Part shown: piece by piece, positions 1 through 8,197 of the stretch | Layout of the letters: each line of letters starts with the position of its first letter | Numbering within the stretch: position 1 is the stretch's first letter | DNA from: TM7 phylum sp. oral taxon 349 | Lineage (GTDB): Bacteria; Patescibacteriota; Saccharimonadia; Saccharimonadales; Saccharimonadaceae | Direction of reading: 5' to 3' | Assembly: GCA_018127705.1 (NCBI GenBank) | Contig: CP072328.1 | Coordinates: 930,001-994,000, forward strand | DNA: 64,000 nucleotides | Made by a program: the position numbers and the translations under genes | The notes under the pieces: generated by a model | What the model was told of the DNA's origin: nothing | Seen by the model: only the letters and a program-made list of their open reading frames with translations | Database searches by the model: none

Positions 1-253
1 TAAATGGTACAGGTTTTGCGCCACCAAAGACCGGCATGGCTGCGCCCGTTAATGCGTTTGCGAAAATTATCGTCATTGGAAGTGCGATTGTCATAATAGG
101 ATCAATATGCTTCAGCGGATTTAGCGTTAAGCGCCCCATGAGGTGCGCCGTGTCATCGCCAAGTTTATAGGCAACAATCCCATGCGTCAACTCATGTAGC
201 GTCATCGACACAAAAATAATCACCAAAACAGCAATAATGTTGCCAAAATCCAT
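1..253 (-). CDS. Site-2 protease family protein (M50), C-terminus outside window
   Basis: Only the first 84 residues lie in the window; the gene runs off the left edge. Reading the minus strand from an ATG at 251-253 gives a hydrophobic N-terminal helix followed at residues 20-24 by HELTH, the HExxH zinc motif of membrane-embedded metalloproteases of the M50/site-2 family. A second hydrophobic stretch near residues 52-70 and a GGAKPVPF-type segment (the family often has G-x-x-x-P-V-x-x) follow. By family knowledge it cleaves substrates within the membrane; the substrate here is unknown. It is divergent to rpmB, and the two share a roughly 90-bp intergenic region. The family call is firm, the biological role is not. 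Confidence 0.85.
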   Translation of the reverse strand, partial: MDFGNIIAVLVIIFVSMTLHELTHGIVAYKLGDDTAHLMGRLTLNPLKHIDPIMTIALPMTIIFANALTGAAMPVFGGAKPVPF

Positions 254-273
254 GTACCTTATTGTAGCAGTCC

Positions 274-302
274 TTGACGCAAGACCAAAACTAGCGTATA
301 CT
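274..302 (+). promoter_or_regulatory. Sigma-70 type promoter of rpmB
   Basis: TTGACG at 274-279 and TATACT at 297-302 are separated by exactly 17 bp. The predicted transcript starts about 7 nt further on and has a leader of about 35 nt before the rpmB ATG at 344. Confidence 0.85.
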
Positions 303-343
303 AGAAAAGATTGATATCAACTAATTATAAGAAGTGGAAAAGT

Positions 344-550
344 ATGGCATCACGCTGCGAATTAACCGGCAAGGGTAAACAATTCGGTCATAACGTAAGT
401 TTTTCTTTGCGTCGCACTAAACGCGTTTTTAAACCAAATCTTCAAAAAAAGACGCTCGTTGTTAATGGACAGAAAGTAACGATGACGCTTTCTGCACATG
501 CAATCCGTACACTCAAGAAGAAAGGTATTATTGCACAATCAGCAAAATAA
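344..550 (+). CDS. rpmB: 50S ribosomal protein L28
   Basis: Small basic protein (68 residues) of the large ribosomal subunit. The N-terminus [11 protein letters not shown] and the following [19 protein letters not shown] match the L28 family, in which C5 is often part of a zinc-binding set; here later cysteines are absent, so this is the Zn-free form. The open frame extends upstream to a TTG at 311, but the ATG at 344 is preceded by a GA-rich ribosome binding region and gives the standard L28 N-terminus, so that start is chosen. It is a single-gene unit with its own promoter and a strong terminator directly after. Confidence 0.95.
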   Translation: MASRCELTGKGKQFGHNVSFSLRRTKRVFKPNLQKKTLVVNGQKVTMTLSAHAIRTLKKKGIIAQSAK

Positions 551-570
551 CTCTTGCTGCGGAAATATAC

Positions 571-601
571 AAAAACACCCCCTGCATTCGGGGTGTTTTT
601 G
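571..601 (+). terminator. Rho-independent terminator, usable from both sides
   Basis: AAAAACACCCC and GGGGTGTTTTT form a perfect hairpin with a short loop (CTGCATTC). The U-rich arms on both sides allow it to end rpmB from the left and the MBL-fold gene (stop at 630) from the right. Confidence 0.9.
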
Positions 602-629
602 TATTAAGGTATACAAAGCCTAGAACATA

Positions 630-1265
630 TTAGCTACGTGCAACCACTACTGTCGTTAGAACCGATGGTAACGAACTATCGTTTTTAACTTTGAATTTTG
701 TTACATTCTCGACTGGAGCACCCAGCTCTTTAATAAACGTTTCGACTTCATCTTGCGGGACTTCATACTGAAGAGCAGCATCACGATAATGAACTGGTAT
801 AACGACCTTCGGGTCGACTGCTCGGACAATTGAAACAGCGCTTGTTGCATCAAGGGTGTATCCACCGCCACCAACAGGTACAATCAGGATATCAATCACG
901 CCAAGCGACTCAAGTTGCTCATCACTTAGCCCAGGTGCAATGTTTCCAATGATTCCCAGTGATACCTCACCGCACTCAACACGGTAAATCGTCGAACGTT
1001 TTTCGTCGTCAGGGGTATCAATATGGCGTGTCGCAGCAATACCAATGATCGTGAAATCGCCGACCTCATACTCACCAGGGCTATTTATGATAACCTGCGC
1101 ATCATTCCTGCCAGTTGCAAAACGAGATTCAGTAACAAACTCGACTAAGTCCTTTACCTTTAAGTCTTTCAGTCCAAATAACGACACCTTCGGGTCTACA
1201 ACTAACGACGTTTTTTTACTTGCAATAACGACCGCGTTGCCACCCTTATATTCAATATCAAACAT
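630..1265 (-). CDS. MBL-fold metallo-hydrolase (UlaG-like)
   Basis: 211 residues, preceded by a strong AAAGGAGGTGAT ribosome binding site. It begins with the short strand pattern MFDIEYKGGNAVVI and ILVDP-like SLVVDPK typical of the UlaG/Lactamase_B_3 branch of the metallo-beta-lactamase fold; GEYEVG, an ILIVPVGGGGYTLD segment and VIPVHYRD near the C-terminus match the order of conserved elements in that branch. The canonical HxHxDH motif is not obvious (the region carries RHIDTPDDEKRST), so metal binding may be reduced. Substrate unknown; related proteins are often annotated as Zn-dependent hydrolases. It sits immediately downstream of the winged-helix gene and is probably co-transcribed with it. 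Confidence 0.75.
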   Translation of the reverse strand: MFDIEYKGGNAVVIASKKTSLVVDPKVSLFGLKDLKVKDLVEFVTESRFATGRNDAQVIINSPGEYEVGDFTIIGIAATRHIDTPDDEKRSTIYRVECGEVSLGIIGNIAPGLSDEQLESLGVIDILIVPVGGGGYTLDATSAVSIVRAVDPKVVIPVHYRDAALQYEVPQDEVETFIKELGAPVENVTKFKVKNDSSLPSVLTTVVVARS

Positions 1266-1275
1266 ATCACCTCCT

Positions 1276-1872
1276 TTACTGTCGCTCTGTTTTTATAATG
1301 CCACCAGTATCAACAATGACACGGTGCTTATTATTTAGCATATCACTAATAAATTTATCATGAACGCTCAACCTGTAGTACAGCTCGTCATACGAGAGTA
1401 CGCTATAAGTAATCTCGCGCCCCACCGCTTGCTCAATCGTTGAGACAATGGACTTAATCTTAGCACGCGAGATAGCGCCCGCTATCAGCAAATCGACTTT
1501 GCTTGCAGATCCGCTTACTAAGATCCCTGCTACAATAGCAACACGAACACCAGCCGTACGGCGAATAATATCTTCGTATACTTCCGCTTGCGCCTCGTTT
1601 GCAGCTGATTTTGACGTTTGCCCTGCAAATATAGCGCGCATCGGTATGTAATACTCATATCGCTGATTTACTTCATAATACAGCTTATTATCCATATTAT
1701 TACTTGCAACGATACCCACCTCAAGCATATTTGCAAGCTCTCTTCGCACAGAATTGATTTGTTCACCAATCAACCGCGTAATTTCACGCACATAAAACGC
1801 TTGCCCTGGGTTGTTAAGGAATAAATAGAGTAACTTTACACGAGTTTTTGAACCAAATAATGCATCAATCAT
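1276..1872 (-). CDS. Winged-helix regulator fused to a nucleotidyltransferase-like domain
   Basis: About 198 residues. Residues 1-75 form a winged helix-turn-helix: LFGSKTRVKLLYLFLNNPG, then FYVREITRLIGEQINSVRRELANM as the recognition helix region. The second half (roughly residues 105-190) has the strand pattern VAIVAGILVSGSASKVDLLIAG that resembles the minimal nucleotidyltransferase (MNT, DNA polymerase beta-like) fold, where GSx..SD.DL is the usual active site; here it reads GSASKVDLL, keeping only part of it. This two-domain architecture is known in transcriptional regulators of uncertain ligand. ATG at 1870-1872 is preferred over an upstream TTG at 1878. It lies 10 nt upstream of the MBL-fold gene, its likely operon partner. 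Confidence 0.6.
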   Translation of the reverse strand: MIDALFGSKTRVKLLYLFLNNPGQAFYVREITRLIGEQINSVRRELANMLEVGIVASNNMDNKLYYEVNQRYEYYIPMRAIFAGQTSKSAANEAQAEVYEDIIRRTAGVRVAIVAGILVSGSASKVDLLIAGAISRAKIKSIVSTIEQAVGREITYSVLSYDELYYRLSVHDKFISDMLNNKHRVIVDTGGIIKTERQ

Positions 1873-1905
1873 GATCAAATCTCTTACTCTATAGTACCAC
1901 GGTCG

Positions 1906-2790
1906 TTATCTATCATCCAAACGCCAAGCAATGTAGCTATACGCCTGTTCAAGATGCTGCCATGATATTTCCGGATTGCGACGCAGCCATGTCAACTGTC
2001 GTTTTGCCAAACGCCAATCAAGCGTGCAAAATTTTTCCTCTAACTGGCTACGCGTCAACTCTCCTGCTGTATATTTTCGAACCAGCGGATAGATATTTCC
2101 AGTCATAGCTTCATTGTCCCAACCCCAAGTTCGCGCTGCCTGTATCGCTTCATTTATCGTAGTATCATTTACAATGGTTTTTGCACGATTTCTTATTCTT
2201 TCTTTAAGCGTAGCTTTATCCGTCATTATTCCGACTAGTATCTTGTCTTTATATTTATCAGTATTCTTCTGCGGTAGAGCGCCCTTTCGAATGATTGCAT
2301 TAATGACATATCGCCTATTTTTATTATTCTCCGGTAATTTAATATTGTACTTATTACAATAATTTTGTAGCTCTGCAAGAGATTTTTGCTCAAATTTTGC
2401 GCGTAGCTCTAAATCATTTGATACAGCCGTGAATGTATAGTCATAAACAACACTGTCAACATACAACCCTGTCCCCCCAACTAAAATCGGCACTTTGCCT
2501 CGTAATCGTATGTCAGTTATTTTCGCATCGGCGTAATGCTTAAAATCTGCAGCCGTAAATCGCTCACCAGGGTTCACTAAGTCAAAACCCCAATGTGCGA
2601 CCCCGTCGCGCTCTTTCATACTCGGCTTTGCCGTTCCAATGTCAAGCCCGCGATATATCGCCCGAGAATCTGCGGAGATTATTTCACCTCTAAACCGCTG
2701 AGCAACCTTAATTGCTAAACCTGTCTTACCACTTGCTGTCGGACCAACGATTACGACGAGTGGAGCCTCGTTCACAGTTCTGGTCGCCAT
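1906..2790 (-). CDS. miaA: tRNA dimethylallyltransferase
   Basis: 294 residues, the normal MiaA length. It transfers a dimethylallyl group to N6 of A37 in tRNAs that read codons starting with U. Seen in the sequence: the P-loop GPTASGKTGLA (residues 16-26), DSRAIYRGLDIGTAKP (the DS-Q/R-YRGLDIGTAKP block, with D as catalytic base), GGTGLYVDSV, and the C-terminal RRNPEISW segment matching the K/RRQ-xTW-F/LR region. Its start overlaps the end of the alkyltransferase-like gene by 19 nt, which implies translational coupling. Confidence 0.95.
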   Translation of the reverse strand: MATRTVNEAPLVVIVGPTASGKTGLAIKVAQRFRGEIISADSRAIYRGLDIGTAKPSMKERDGVAHWGFDLVNPGERFTAADFKHYADAKITDIRLRGKVPILVGGTGLYVDSVVYDYTFTAVSNDLELRAKFEQKSLAELQNYCNKYNIKLPENNKNRRYVINAIIRKGALPQKNTDKYKDKILVGIMTDKATLKERIRNRAKTIVNDTTINEAIQAARTWGWDNEAMTGNIYPLVRKYTAGELTRSQLEEKFCTLDWRLAKRQLTWLRRNPEISWQHLEQAYSYIAWRLDDR

Positions 2791-3116
2791 CGTCGCTCCT
2801 CAAATTCAATCACATGCCAACGCTCATCACAGGCTATACCATCCTGGGCGAGTAACTGTTTCTGCGCCACTCGCCCTTCCGGAAAGCCAATCGCTAGCCC
2901 ACCTTTTGCGTTCACTAAACGATGCCACGGCAAATTAGTCGGACCACCATGTGCAATTTCACCAACACGTCGCGCTGCATATGGATATCCAGCTAACGCC
3001 GCTAAATCACCATAAGTCGTAACTTTATCGTTCGGTAACTCAGACATCAGCGCATAAACGCGATCGCGCAAACTTGCAATTGGCAGCTGATTATCACCCA
3101 TCACATTCGCCGACAC
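2772..3116 (-). CDS. Alkyltransferase-like protein (MGMT family, no catalytic Cys)
   Basis: 114 residues: only the C-terminal DNA-binding domain of O6-alkylguanine DNA alkyltransferases. The helix-turn-helix is seen in TTYGDLAALAGYPYAARRVGEIAHGG, with the arginine finger in RRVG. Where the repair enzymes have PCHR with the acceptor cysteine, this protein has PWHR, so it cannot accept an alkyl group. ATL proteins with this W are known to bind alkylated guanine, flip it out and hand it to nucleotide excision repair; that role is inferred here. GTG at 3116 is the start of the open frame; an ATG five codons later is an alternative. Coupled to miaA by overlap. Confidence 0.9.
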   Translation of the reverse strand: MSANVMGDNQLPIASLRDRVYALMSELPNDKVTTYGDLAALAGYPYAARRVGEIAHGGPTNLPWHRLVNAKGGLAIGFPEGRVAQKQLLAQDGIACDERWHVIEFEERRWRPEL

Positions 3117-3153
3117 TGGACATACAGACCTTCTATCATCATCGCATGCCCTC

Positions 3154-4965
3154 TTAGAGTTTCTTGATGTACGTCTTCAGCTCATCAAGTGCAATTTTTT
3201 GCTCACTGTCCCGTGTACGAACACTAACTTGCCGTGCGCTTTTGTCCTTTGGCCCAACAATAAGCTGAACTGGAACTTTCATAGCTGTCGCCTCTCGTAT
3301 TTTCTTGCCCAGTGATTCATTGCGCGTGTCTACTGTAAATCTTACTTCATTATATTTTATTGGCGTCATCAGTACAATTTCGCGCAGTATCGTTGTTATT
3401 TCGTCTACGTAATCTGTGACTGTTTCATTAATTGTCAGAATACGTATTTGCTCTGGCGCTGCCCAAAACGGAAACCAACCACCAGTATGCTCAATAAATA
3501 CACTTAAGAACCGCTCTATTGAACCTAAAAGCGCACAATGAATCATGACAGGTGTTGTAAATTTACCATCATCTGTTGCATACTCTAGTTCAAACCGCTC
3601 CGGCTGAACGAAATCAAGCTGAACAGTTGCAACTTGATGCTCACGACCAATTGCATCCGTCGCCATGAAGTCTATCTTTGGACCGTAGAATGCAGCCTCG
3701 CCATCTTGCTCAAAATAGTCTAACCCATTTGCAACAACAGCGGCCTTGAGCTGTGCTTGTGCCGAATCCCATAAAGCACGCTCGCCCAGATATCCATCCG
3801 ATTCATCGCGGTAGCTCAACCGCACACGTAATTTCATGTTAATTTGCCCATACAACTCTCGCGCTGCCGCCAAAAGATTATTAATCTCCTGCTCAATCTG
3901 GTCTGGTCGACAGAAAACATGGCTGTCATCTTGCGTCAGTGAACGTACTCGACTCAAGCCACCAAGTTCACCAGTCTTTTCATCACGATAGTCAGTTGTC
4001 GTTTCTAAAAAGCGCACCGGCATATCACGGTAGCTACGCGGCTTTGATGCGAAAATCTGCGTATGATGCGGACAGTTCATCGGCTTCAGCGCCATCTGAT
4101 CGCTCGTTTCCTGGCTTTTCACCAAAAATAACTCATCGCCAAATTTAGCCCAATGACCAGATTTTTCATATAAATCTTTTTTTGTGATATGCGGCGTCCA
4201 AACTTTCTGAAAACCATATTTTTGTCGTAGTTGATTCGAGTACTGTGCTACTATATCACGCAAGACCGTGCCGCGCGGCGTAAACATTGGCAACCCAATG
4301 CCAACTAGCGGCGACATCGTGTACAAATCCAATTCTTTACCGAGCTTACGATGGTCGCGCTGCTTCGCAAGCTCTAAACGCTCCAAATATTCATCCAGCT
4401 CTGCCTGCGTCGCAAATGCAACACCATACAATCGTTGCATTTGCGGATTCTTTTCGTTACCACGCCAATACGCCCCCGCTACACGCATCAGCTTAAACGC
4501 ACCGATCTCCTGTGTGTTTGCCACATGTGGACCGCGGCACAAATCGGTAAAATCGCCGTTTGTGTAGAAAGTCACCTCCTTCACAGCCGCGTCGCCATCA
4601 GCGATCGTACCCATCTCAGCGGCGTCTAAATCTTTCGCCACTGTTGTGCCAGAACGCTTAAGATCGTTCAGTAATTCTTCTTTGTATGGCTGTTGCGATT
4701 CCTTCGCCCAAACGATCGCGTCGTCAATCGGACGTTTTTCGCGCACAAAATCTTGGTCTTCAGCAATAATACGCCGCATCATTGCTTCAATTTTATTGAA
4801 ATCTTGCTCGCTTATTTTTACGCTACCAAGATCAATGTCATAATAAAAACCGTTCTCAACCACCGGTCCAACGCCAAATTTGGCTTCCGGCCATAATCGC
4901 TTTACACTAGCAGCCATAACATGCGCTAAACTATGTCGCATCGCATATAATTGTTCTTCACTCAC
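3154..4965 (-). CDS. thrS: Threonine--tRNA ligase, short form without TGS domain
   Basis: 603 residues. Class II synthetase that charges tRNA-Thr. The protein begins directly in the editing domain: RHSLAHVMA at residues 9-17 carries the HxxxH editing-site histidines, with the CRGPHV motif near residue 142. The catalytic core (residues about 210-500) has FTPRGTVLRD (motif 1), a zinc site KPMNCPHH with the catalytic Cys/His, and GSIERFLSVFIEH (motif 3). The C-terminal anticodon-binding domain ends in RTRDSEQKI. The usual N-terminal TGS domain of about 60 residues is missing. Start GTG at 4965 follows AAAAAAGGAGGCAATT, a strong ribosome binding site. It has its own promoter and a long structured leader. 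Confidence 0.95.
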   Translation of the reverse strand: MSEEQLYAMRHSLAHVMAASVKRLWPEAKFGVGPVVENGFYYDIDLGSVKISEQDFNKIEAMMRRIIAEDQDFVREKRPIDDAIVWAKESQQPYKEELLNDLKRSGTTVAKDLDAAEMGTIADGDAAVKEVTFYTNGDFTDLCRGPHVANTQEIGAFKLMRVAGAYWRGNEKNPQMQRLYGVAFATQAELDEYLERLELAKQRDHRKLGKELDLYTMSPLVGIGLPMFTPRGTVLRDIVAQYSNQLRQKYGFQKVWTPHITKKDLYEKSGHWAKFGDELFLVKSQETSDQMALKPMNCPHHTQIFASKPRSYRDMPVRFLETTTDYRDEKTGELGGLSRVRSLTQDDSHVFCRPDQIEQEINNLLAAARELYGQINMKLRVRLSYRDESDGYLGERALWDSAQAQLKAAVVANGLDYFEQDGEAAFYGPKIDFMATDAIGREHQVATVQLDFVQPERFELEYATDDGKFTTPVMIHCALLGSIERFLSVFIEHTGGWFPFWAAPEQIRILTINETVTDYVDEITTILREIVLMTPIKYNEVRFTVDTRNESLGKKIREATAMKVPVQLIVGPKDKSARQVSVRTRDSEQKIALDELKTYIKKL

Positions 4966-4984
4966 AATTGCCTCCTTTTTTGAA

Positions 4985-5139
4985 TTAATAAAAGCACGCA
5001 GTACGATGTATGACGTGCGCGCCTCGGTCCCGATCGTTCAGGAGGTTCCACCTTGGCTATTTCTCTTGACCCGGAAAGTTCACGTGTTCCGCGTCCGCTA
5101 CCACGAAGCTCCAGAGATGGTTAGGCTCTTTCGCCGCTT
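4985..5139 (-). promoter_or_regulatory. Probable T-box riboswitch in the thrS leader
   Basis: The thrS leader is about 170 nt. On the minus strand it contains AAGGTGGAACC (5044-5054), matching the T-box core AAGGGTGGNACC, in which UGGN pairs with the tRNA end NCCA. Here UGGA predicts a tRNA with U at position 73; the tRNA-Thr at 8586-8661 in this window does end in UCCA. Downstream, GCACG/CGTGC (4994-5018) forms a hairpin followed by TTTTATTAATT, which would serve as the terminator. A candidate Thr specifier ACC followed by A lies in the short 5' part. The Stem I region is shorter than in Firmicutes T-boxes, so the fold needs confirming. Confidence 0.55.
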
Positions 5140-5145
5140 AAAGTC

Positions 5146-5174
5146 ATTGTACAATAGAGCGCTTCGTGTTGCAA
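5146..5174 (-). promoter_or_regulatory. thrS promoter
   Basis: On the minus strand TTGCAA (5169-5174) and TACAAT (5146-5151) are spaced by 17 bp. Transcription would start near 5139, at the beginning of the structured leader. Confidence 0.8.
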
Positions 5175-5207
5175 TAATATAATATATTTGCTACCATAAA
5201 TTCATCA

Positions 5208-5284
5208 GGGCGATTAGCTCATTTGGCTAGAGCGCTTCATTGACGTTGAAGAGGTGAGAGGTTCGAATCCTCTATTGCCCACCA
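5208..5284 (+). tRNA. tRNA-Val (anticodon GAC)
   Basis: Acceptor stem GGGCGAT/ATTGCCC, anticodon arm CTTCA-TTGACGT-TGAAG giving GAC, T arm AGAGG-TTCGAAT-CCTCT, discriminator A and encoded CCA. All arms pair. Confidence 0.97.
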
Positions 5285-5304
5285 AATCGGAACTAAAACG
5301 GAAA

Positions 5305-5331
5305 CAGTCGCCCGAACGGGTGACTTTTTTT
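5305..5331 (+). terminator. Terminator of tRNA-Val
   Basis: AGTCGCCCG and CGGGTGACT pair around an AA loop (one G-T pair) and are followed by a run of seven T. Confidence 0.9.
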
Positions 5332-5339
5332 AAATCTTA

Positions 5340-6073
5340 AATTTTCAAAGTAAGGTCTTCTCACACCCCATCAGGTAGACGTATAGAACGCATGCCAGTC
5401 CTACGCAAGACAATTGATATGCTTACATCAAATACGTAGTTTTTCTTTACCAGCACGAATCGTCATTAACCAAACTATCCAGCCCCACCAATCTAAGGTC
5501 TAGCGCGTCACAAACAATTGCAGAACTCATGCGATTAGTGGCCGCATACCTATATTTCTAATATACAATCAAAAATTCCTCGCCTCTTTGGCTCTTACTT
5601 ACGACATTGCATTAGAGCTAAATTCTTAGCCTTAATATTAATATTACGAAAATCTTTTGGCTTAATCGTTTTTTTCGCAGAGTGTCGCTTAAGAAGAGTG
5701 CAGAGATTCATTGCTCATAGTATATCTTTATTGAGCTTTGCTAGCTACTCCTCCAGCCAGAACCAAACTTTTCGCGAGTCCATACAAGCGTCTCCGGATT
5801 GATATTTATTATCATTACACTCATCTACTCAGACAAATTCCAGCATCTACGTCACTTTGACGACAGCACTATACAAAGAAAGTACAAACGTCTTATGCAC
5901 CTGTAAACATCAAGGGGTTGGTCAATAAGATTACTGAGTTATGCAGTTTTCGCTCCTCTCACCGGACAGCCTCAGCCTTTATTCACATTATCTACTGTAG
6001 TTTTCCACATGAAAAATCTAATGATTTTATTTTATTTACCCGCACAGTGATATATTGTGAAAATATTCTTTAA
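5340..6073. other. Stretch without a recognisable gene
   Basis: No open frame of useful length, no clear RBS-start pair and no RNA gene were seen between the tRNA-Val terminator and the small-ORF promoter at 6074. Stops are dense in all frames. It may be decayed coding sequence. Confidence 0.5.
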
Positions 6074-6102
6074 TTGACAAAAAGTTATGCTTATGCTAAT
6101 AT
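6074..6102 (+). promoter_or_regulatory. Consensus promoter of a small ORF
   Basis: TTGACA (6074-6079), 17-bp spacer, TAATAT (6097-6102). This is one of the best promoters in the window and it ends 6 nt before an ATG. Confidence 0.75.
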
Positions 6103-6108
6103 AAGGTC

Positions 6109-6219
6109 ATGCCTAAAGAGCAAAAAAGAACACATCAAAAACGGTCAAAACTTGACCGCTATACCATTGCATTTGAATACAATAAACTGATACGAGTAGT
6201 TCACCGGAAACAGCAATAA
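6109..6219 (+). CDS. Small basic protein, 36 residues, predicted leaderless
   Basis: Reads MPKEQKRTHQKRSKLDRYTI and ends in RVVHRKQQ. It is rich in Lys, Arg and Gln, has no membrane segment and matches no family I recognise. What supports it is its placement: the ATG lies 6 nt after the TAATAT -10 box of a near-perfect promoter, the same geometry seen before at least six other genes here. No Shine-Dalgarno is needed if the mRNA is leaderless. It could instead be the surviving 5' end of a decayed gene, since the downstream sequence to about 6500 has no further open frame. Function unknown. Confidence 0.45.
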   Translation: MPKEQKRTHQKRSKLDRYTIAFEYNKLIRVVHRKQQ

Positions 6220-6508
6220 AGAAACTGGGGCAAGTTCATACAGCCCACTCGTAATCCCTAACCAGATTTTTCTCTTAACGCCGAGCAAATCCTAGTTGGT
6301 TACAAAATTTAGCAAGACGCAACTTAAGACTATTGTTACAAACAAGTTTAAAAAGCCGCGAACTAATTATAATTTTATACGTAACTCGCTCAAAGCAAAG
6401 CGGCGGCAATAAATCAAAGCCCATCCGCCACTACTCTTTTGGTTGCAGACTCAATATAGAACTAGACTATCCGCGATAATCCCTAGCTACCTCTTACTTT
6501 TATTCTCT

Positions 6509-8197
6509 CTATTTTCGCTGCTTTTTCATGCGCCGACGGTTCTTGCTCTTTTTTGCCTTTTCACGCGAGGCGAATGTTGCTTTATCAGTTACATCAAAAC
6601 TTTCAAGATACCTTCCAAGCAATAAATGTGTTTGTGCATTAATCGGCGCAAGCGCTCCATAACAGATAGCAGTAACTGGCATGAGAAACCATTGCAATAT
6701 CATCGCGACTGTGCGTCGTCGCTTGTAGCGCGCAGGGCGCGGCGGCAGCATTTTCATCATCAGTAAAATGGTAATAAATAACCCGATCAGCGCGATTGAC
6801 TGGATATAGCTAATGACGATTGGCAGTGAATGAACCGTGTAATTTCGTGATGCTTCTCGATTTAGCAACAACGGCACCCAACCGCCAAACGCAACAATAA
6901 TAGCCGATGTTGATAAACTAACATGTCCGTCAAGCAGGCGCCAAAACCGTGCAAAGCCTTCCCAAAATGGCACGGTGCGAGCGCGTGTAAATATACGAAC
7001 AGCCACATACGGTACATCGGAGGCGCCGTATCCCCAGCGACGGAGCTGCTTGAACTGTGCGATGATTGTCTTCCTAAATGTATCAGCCATTACCGCGTCT
7101 TGATAGATCGGTACATGAATCGGAACGACGCTGTAGTCTCCATTGTAATAAAAATAACTGCGCCAATACTGATGACCATCCTCAACAATGCTGCGCTTAC
7201 TCCAATAATTAATTTTGACAAGCGCCGAGAGCGGCTGGCTATGAGCCGCAAAATTACGAAGTGTATGCGGGCGCATACTACTAATTACTGTCCAAAAAGA
7301 GTTACCAGTCGCAAGCACTCGCATCGGTGCTGGCGCATCCCAAATATTACCAAAATACAACGCAATTGGCTGATATGATAACCGTTCGCGATTCGGGCGT
7401 ACGATATACTCATAGCTAACATAGTCAAAATATGACGGATACGGACGATTGTCGCTATCAAGCGTCGTAACAACTACATTGTCATATGGAATATGTTGCC
7501 GGTCGCACCACGCTTGTAATTTTTTACCCGCGTACGTAATGTTTGGCCCTTTTCCAGGAATCTCGTCGGGTAAATCTTTTGGATGCTTAATAATCTGAAA
7601 TGTTTTAAATACCGATGCATACTCTTTTTTAAGCCGCTGCGCCGTTTTCTCAATACCTTCGCCGCCGCGCTCTTCGTATGCGAGATAGACGATCAGCTTA
7701 TGATTGTCGTATGTCGTCGCCCGAACCGACTCGACGGTTGGCTTGATAACATCGTACGACTCATTATACGCAGCGATAATAACCGCATGGTAGATTAGCT
7801 CCGGATTTGGTATGCTGAGTTTCCTATCAACCACCGCACGTATAATCGCTGCGTGGCGCCGCGATTCAAACGCTCGTAAATTTGTTTCGTGCGGCGGCAG
7901 TTTTCCTTGATACGCCTGCACTAAATCATGGAGTCGCTGGCTCCAATCAACTTTTTGAGCCGCAACAAGTACCCGATGCCCATGAATCGTCCGATACGCA
8001 ACACCAATCGCGCGCACAAACATCGCTAGTATCACAAGCAAAATATAAATCGCCGCCCATAGTGGTTGCATGATTGACAGAACAACAACAAGCGCTAGCA
8101 TAAAATACGTTAGAAAGCCAGGAAGAATCTCGAAAAATCGATATAGCTTTGTACGCTTACCAAGAGGCAGCTCCCGGTCGTCCACCATGTGCGTCAT
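6509..8197 (-). CDS. Membrane-bound family 2 glycosyltransferase
   Basis: 562 residues from the ATG at 8195-8197, which overlaps the stop of the upstream gene as ATGA. Two N-terminal membrane helices (about residues 25-75) are followed by a GT-A glycosyltransferase domain: HAVIIAAYNES (nucleotide-binding strand), TTLDSDNRPYP (a DxD-like metal site), and QFKQLRRWGYGASD, which is the QxxRW motif of processive beta-glycosyltransferases such as cellulose and hyaluronan synthases. More membrane helices and a very basic tail (KKSKNRRRMKKQRK) follow. By analogy it polymerises a sugar and may export it; the sugar is unknown. Confidence 0.8.
   Translation of the reverse strand: MTHMVDDRELPLGKRTKLYRFFEILPGFLTYFMLALVVVLSIMQPLWAAIYILLVILAMFVRAIGVAYRTIHGHRVLVAAQKVDWSQRLHDLVQAYQGKLPPHETNLRAFESRRHAAIIRAVVDRKLSIPNPELIYHAVIIAAYNESYDVIKPTVESVRATTYDNHKLIVYLAYEERGGEGIEKTAQRLKKEYASVFKTFQIIKHPKDLPDEIPGKGPNITYAGKKLQAWCDRQHIPYDNVVVTTLDSDNRPYPSYFDYVSYEYIVRPNRERLSYQPIALYFGNIWDAPAPMRVLATGNSFWTVISSMRPHTLRNFAAHSQPLSALVKINYWSKRSIVEDGHQYWRSYFYYNGDYSVVPIHVPIYQDAVMADTFRKTIIAQFKQLRRWGYGASDVPYVAVRIFTRARTVPFWEGFARFWRLLDGHVSLSTSAIIVAFGGWVPLLLNREASRNYTVHSLPIVISYIQSIALIGLFITILLMMKMLPPRPARYKRRRTVAMILQWFLMPVTAICYGALAPINAQTHLLLGRYLESFDVTDKATFASREKAKKSKNRRRMKKQRK

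Noticed and set aside
4985-5139. Signal recognition particle RNA in the thrS leader
   Set aside because: AGCCAAGG resembles part of SRP RNA, but the GGAA tetraloop with the symmetric loop is missing, and the T-box core explains the same segment better.
5340-6500. Long non-coding RNA or hidden gene in the gap
   Set aside because: Apart from the 36-residue frame and its promoter no hairpin-terminator pair or open frame was seen.
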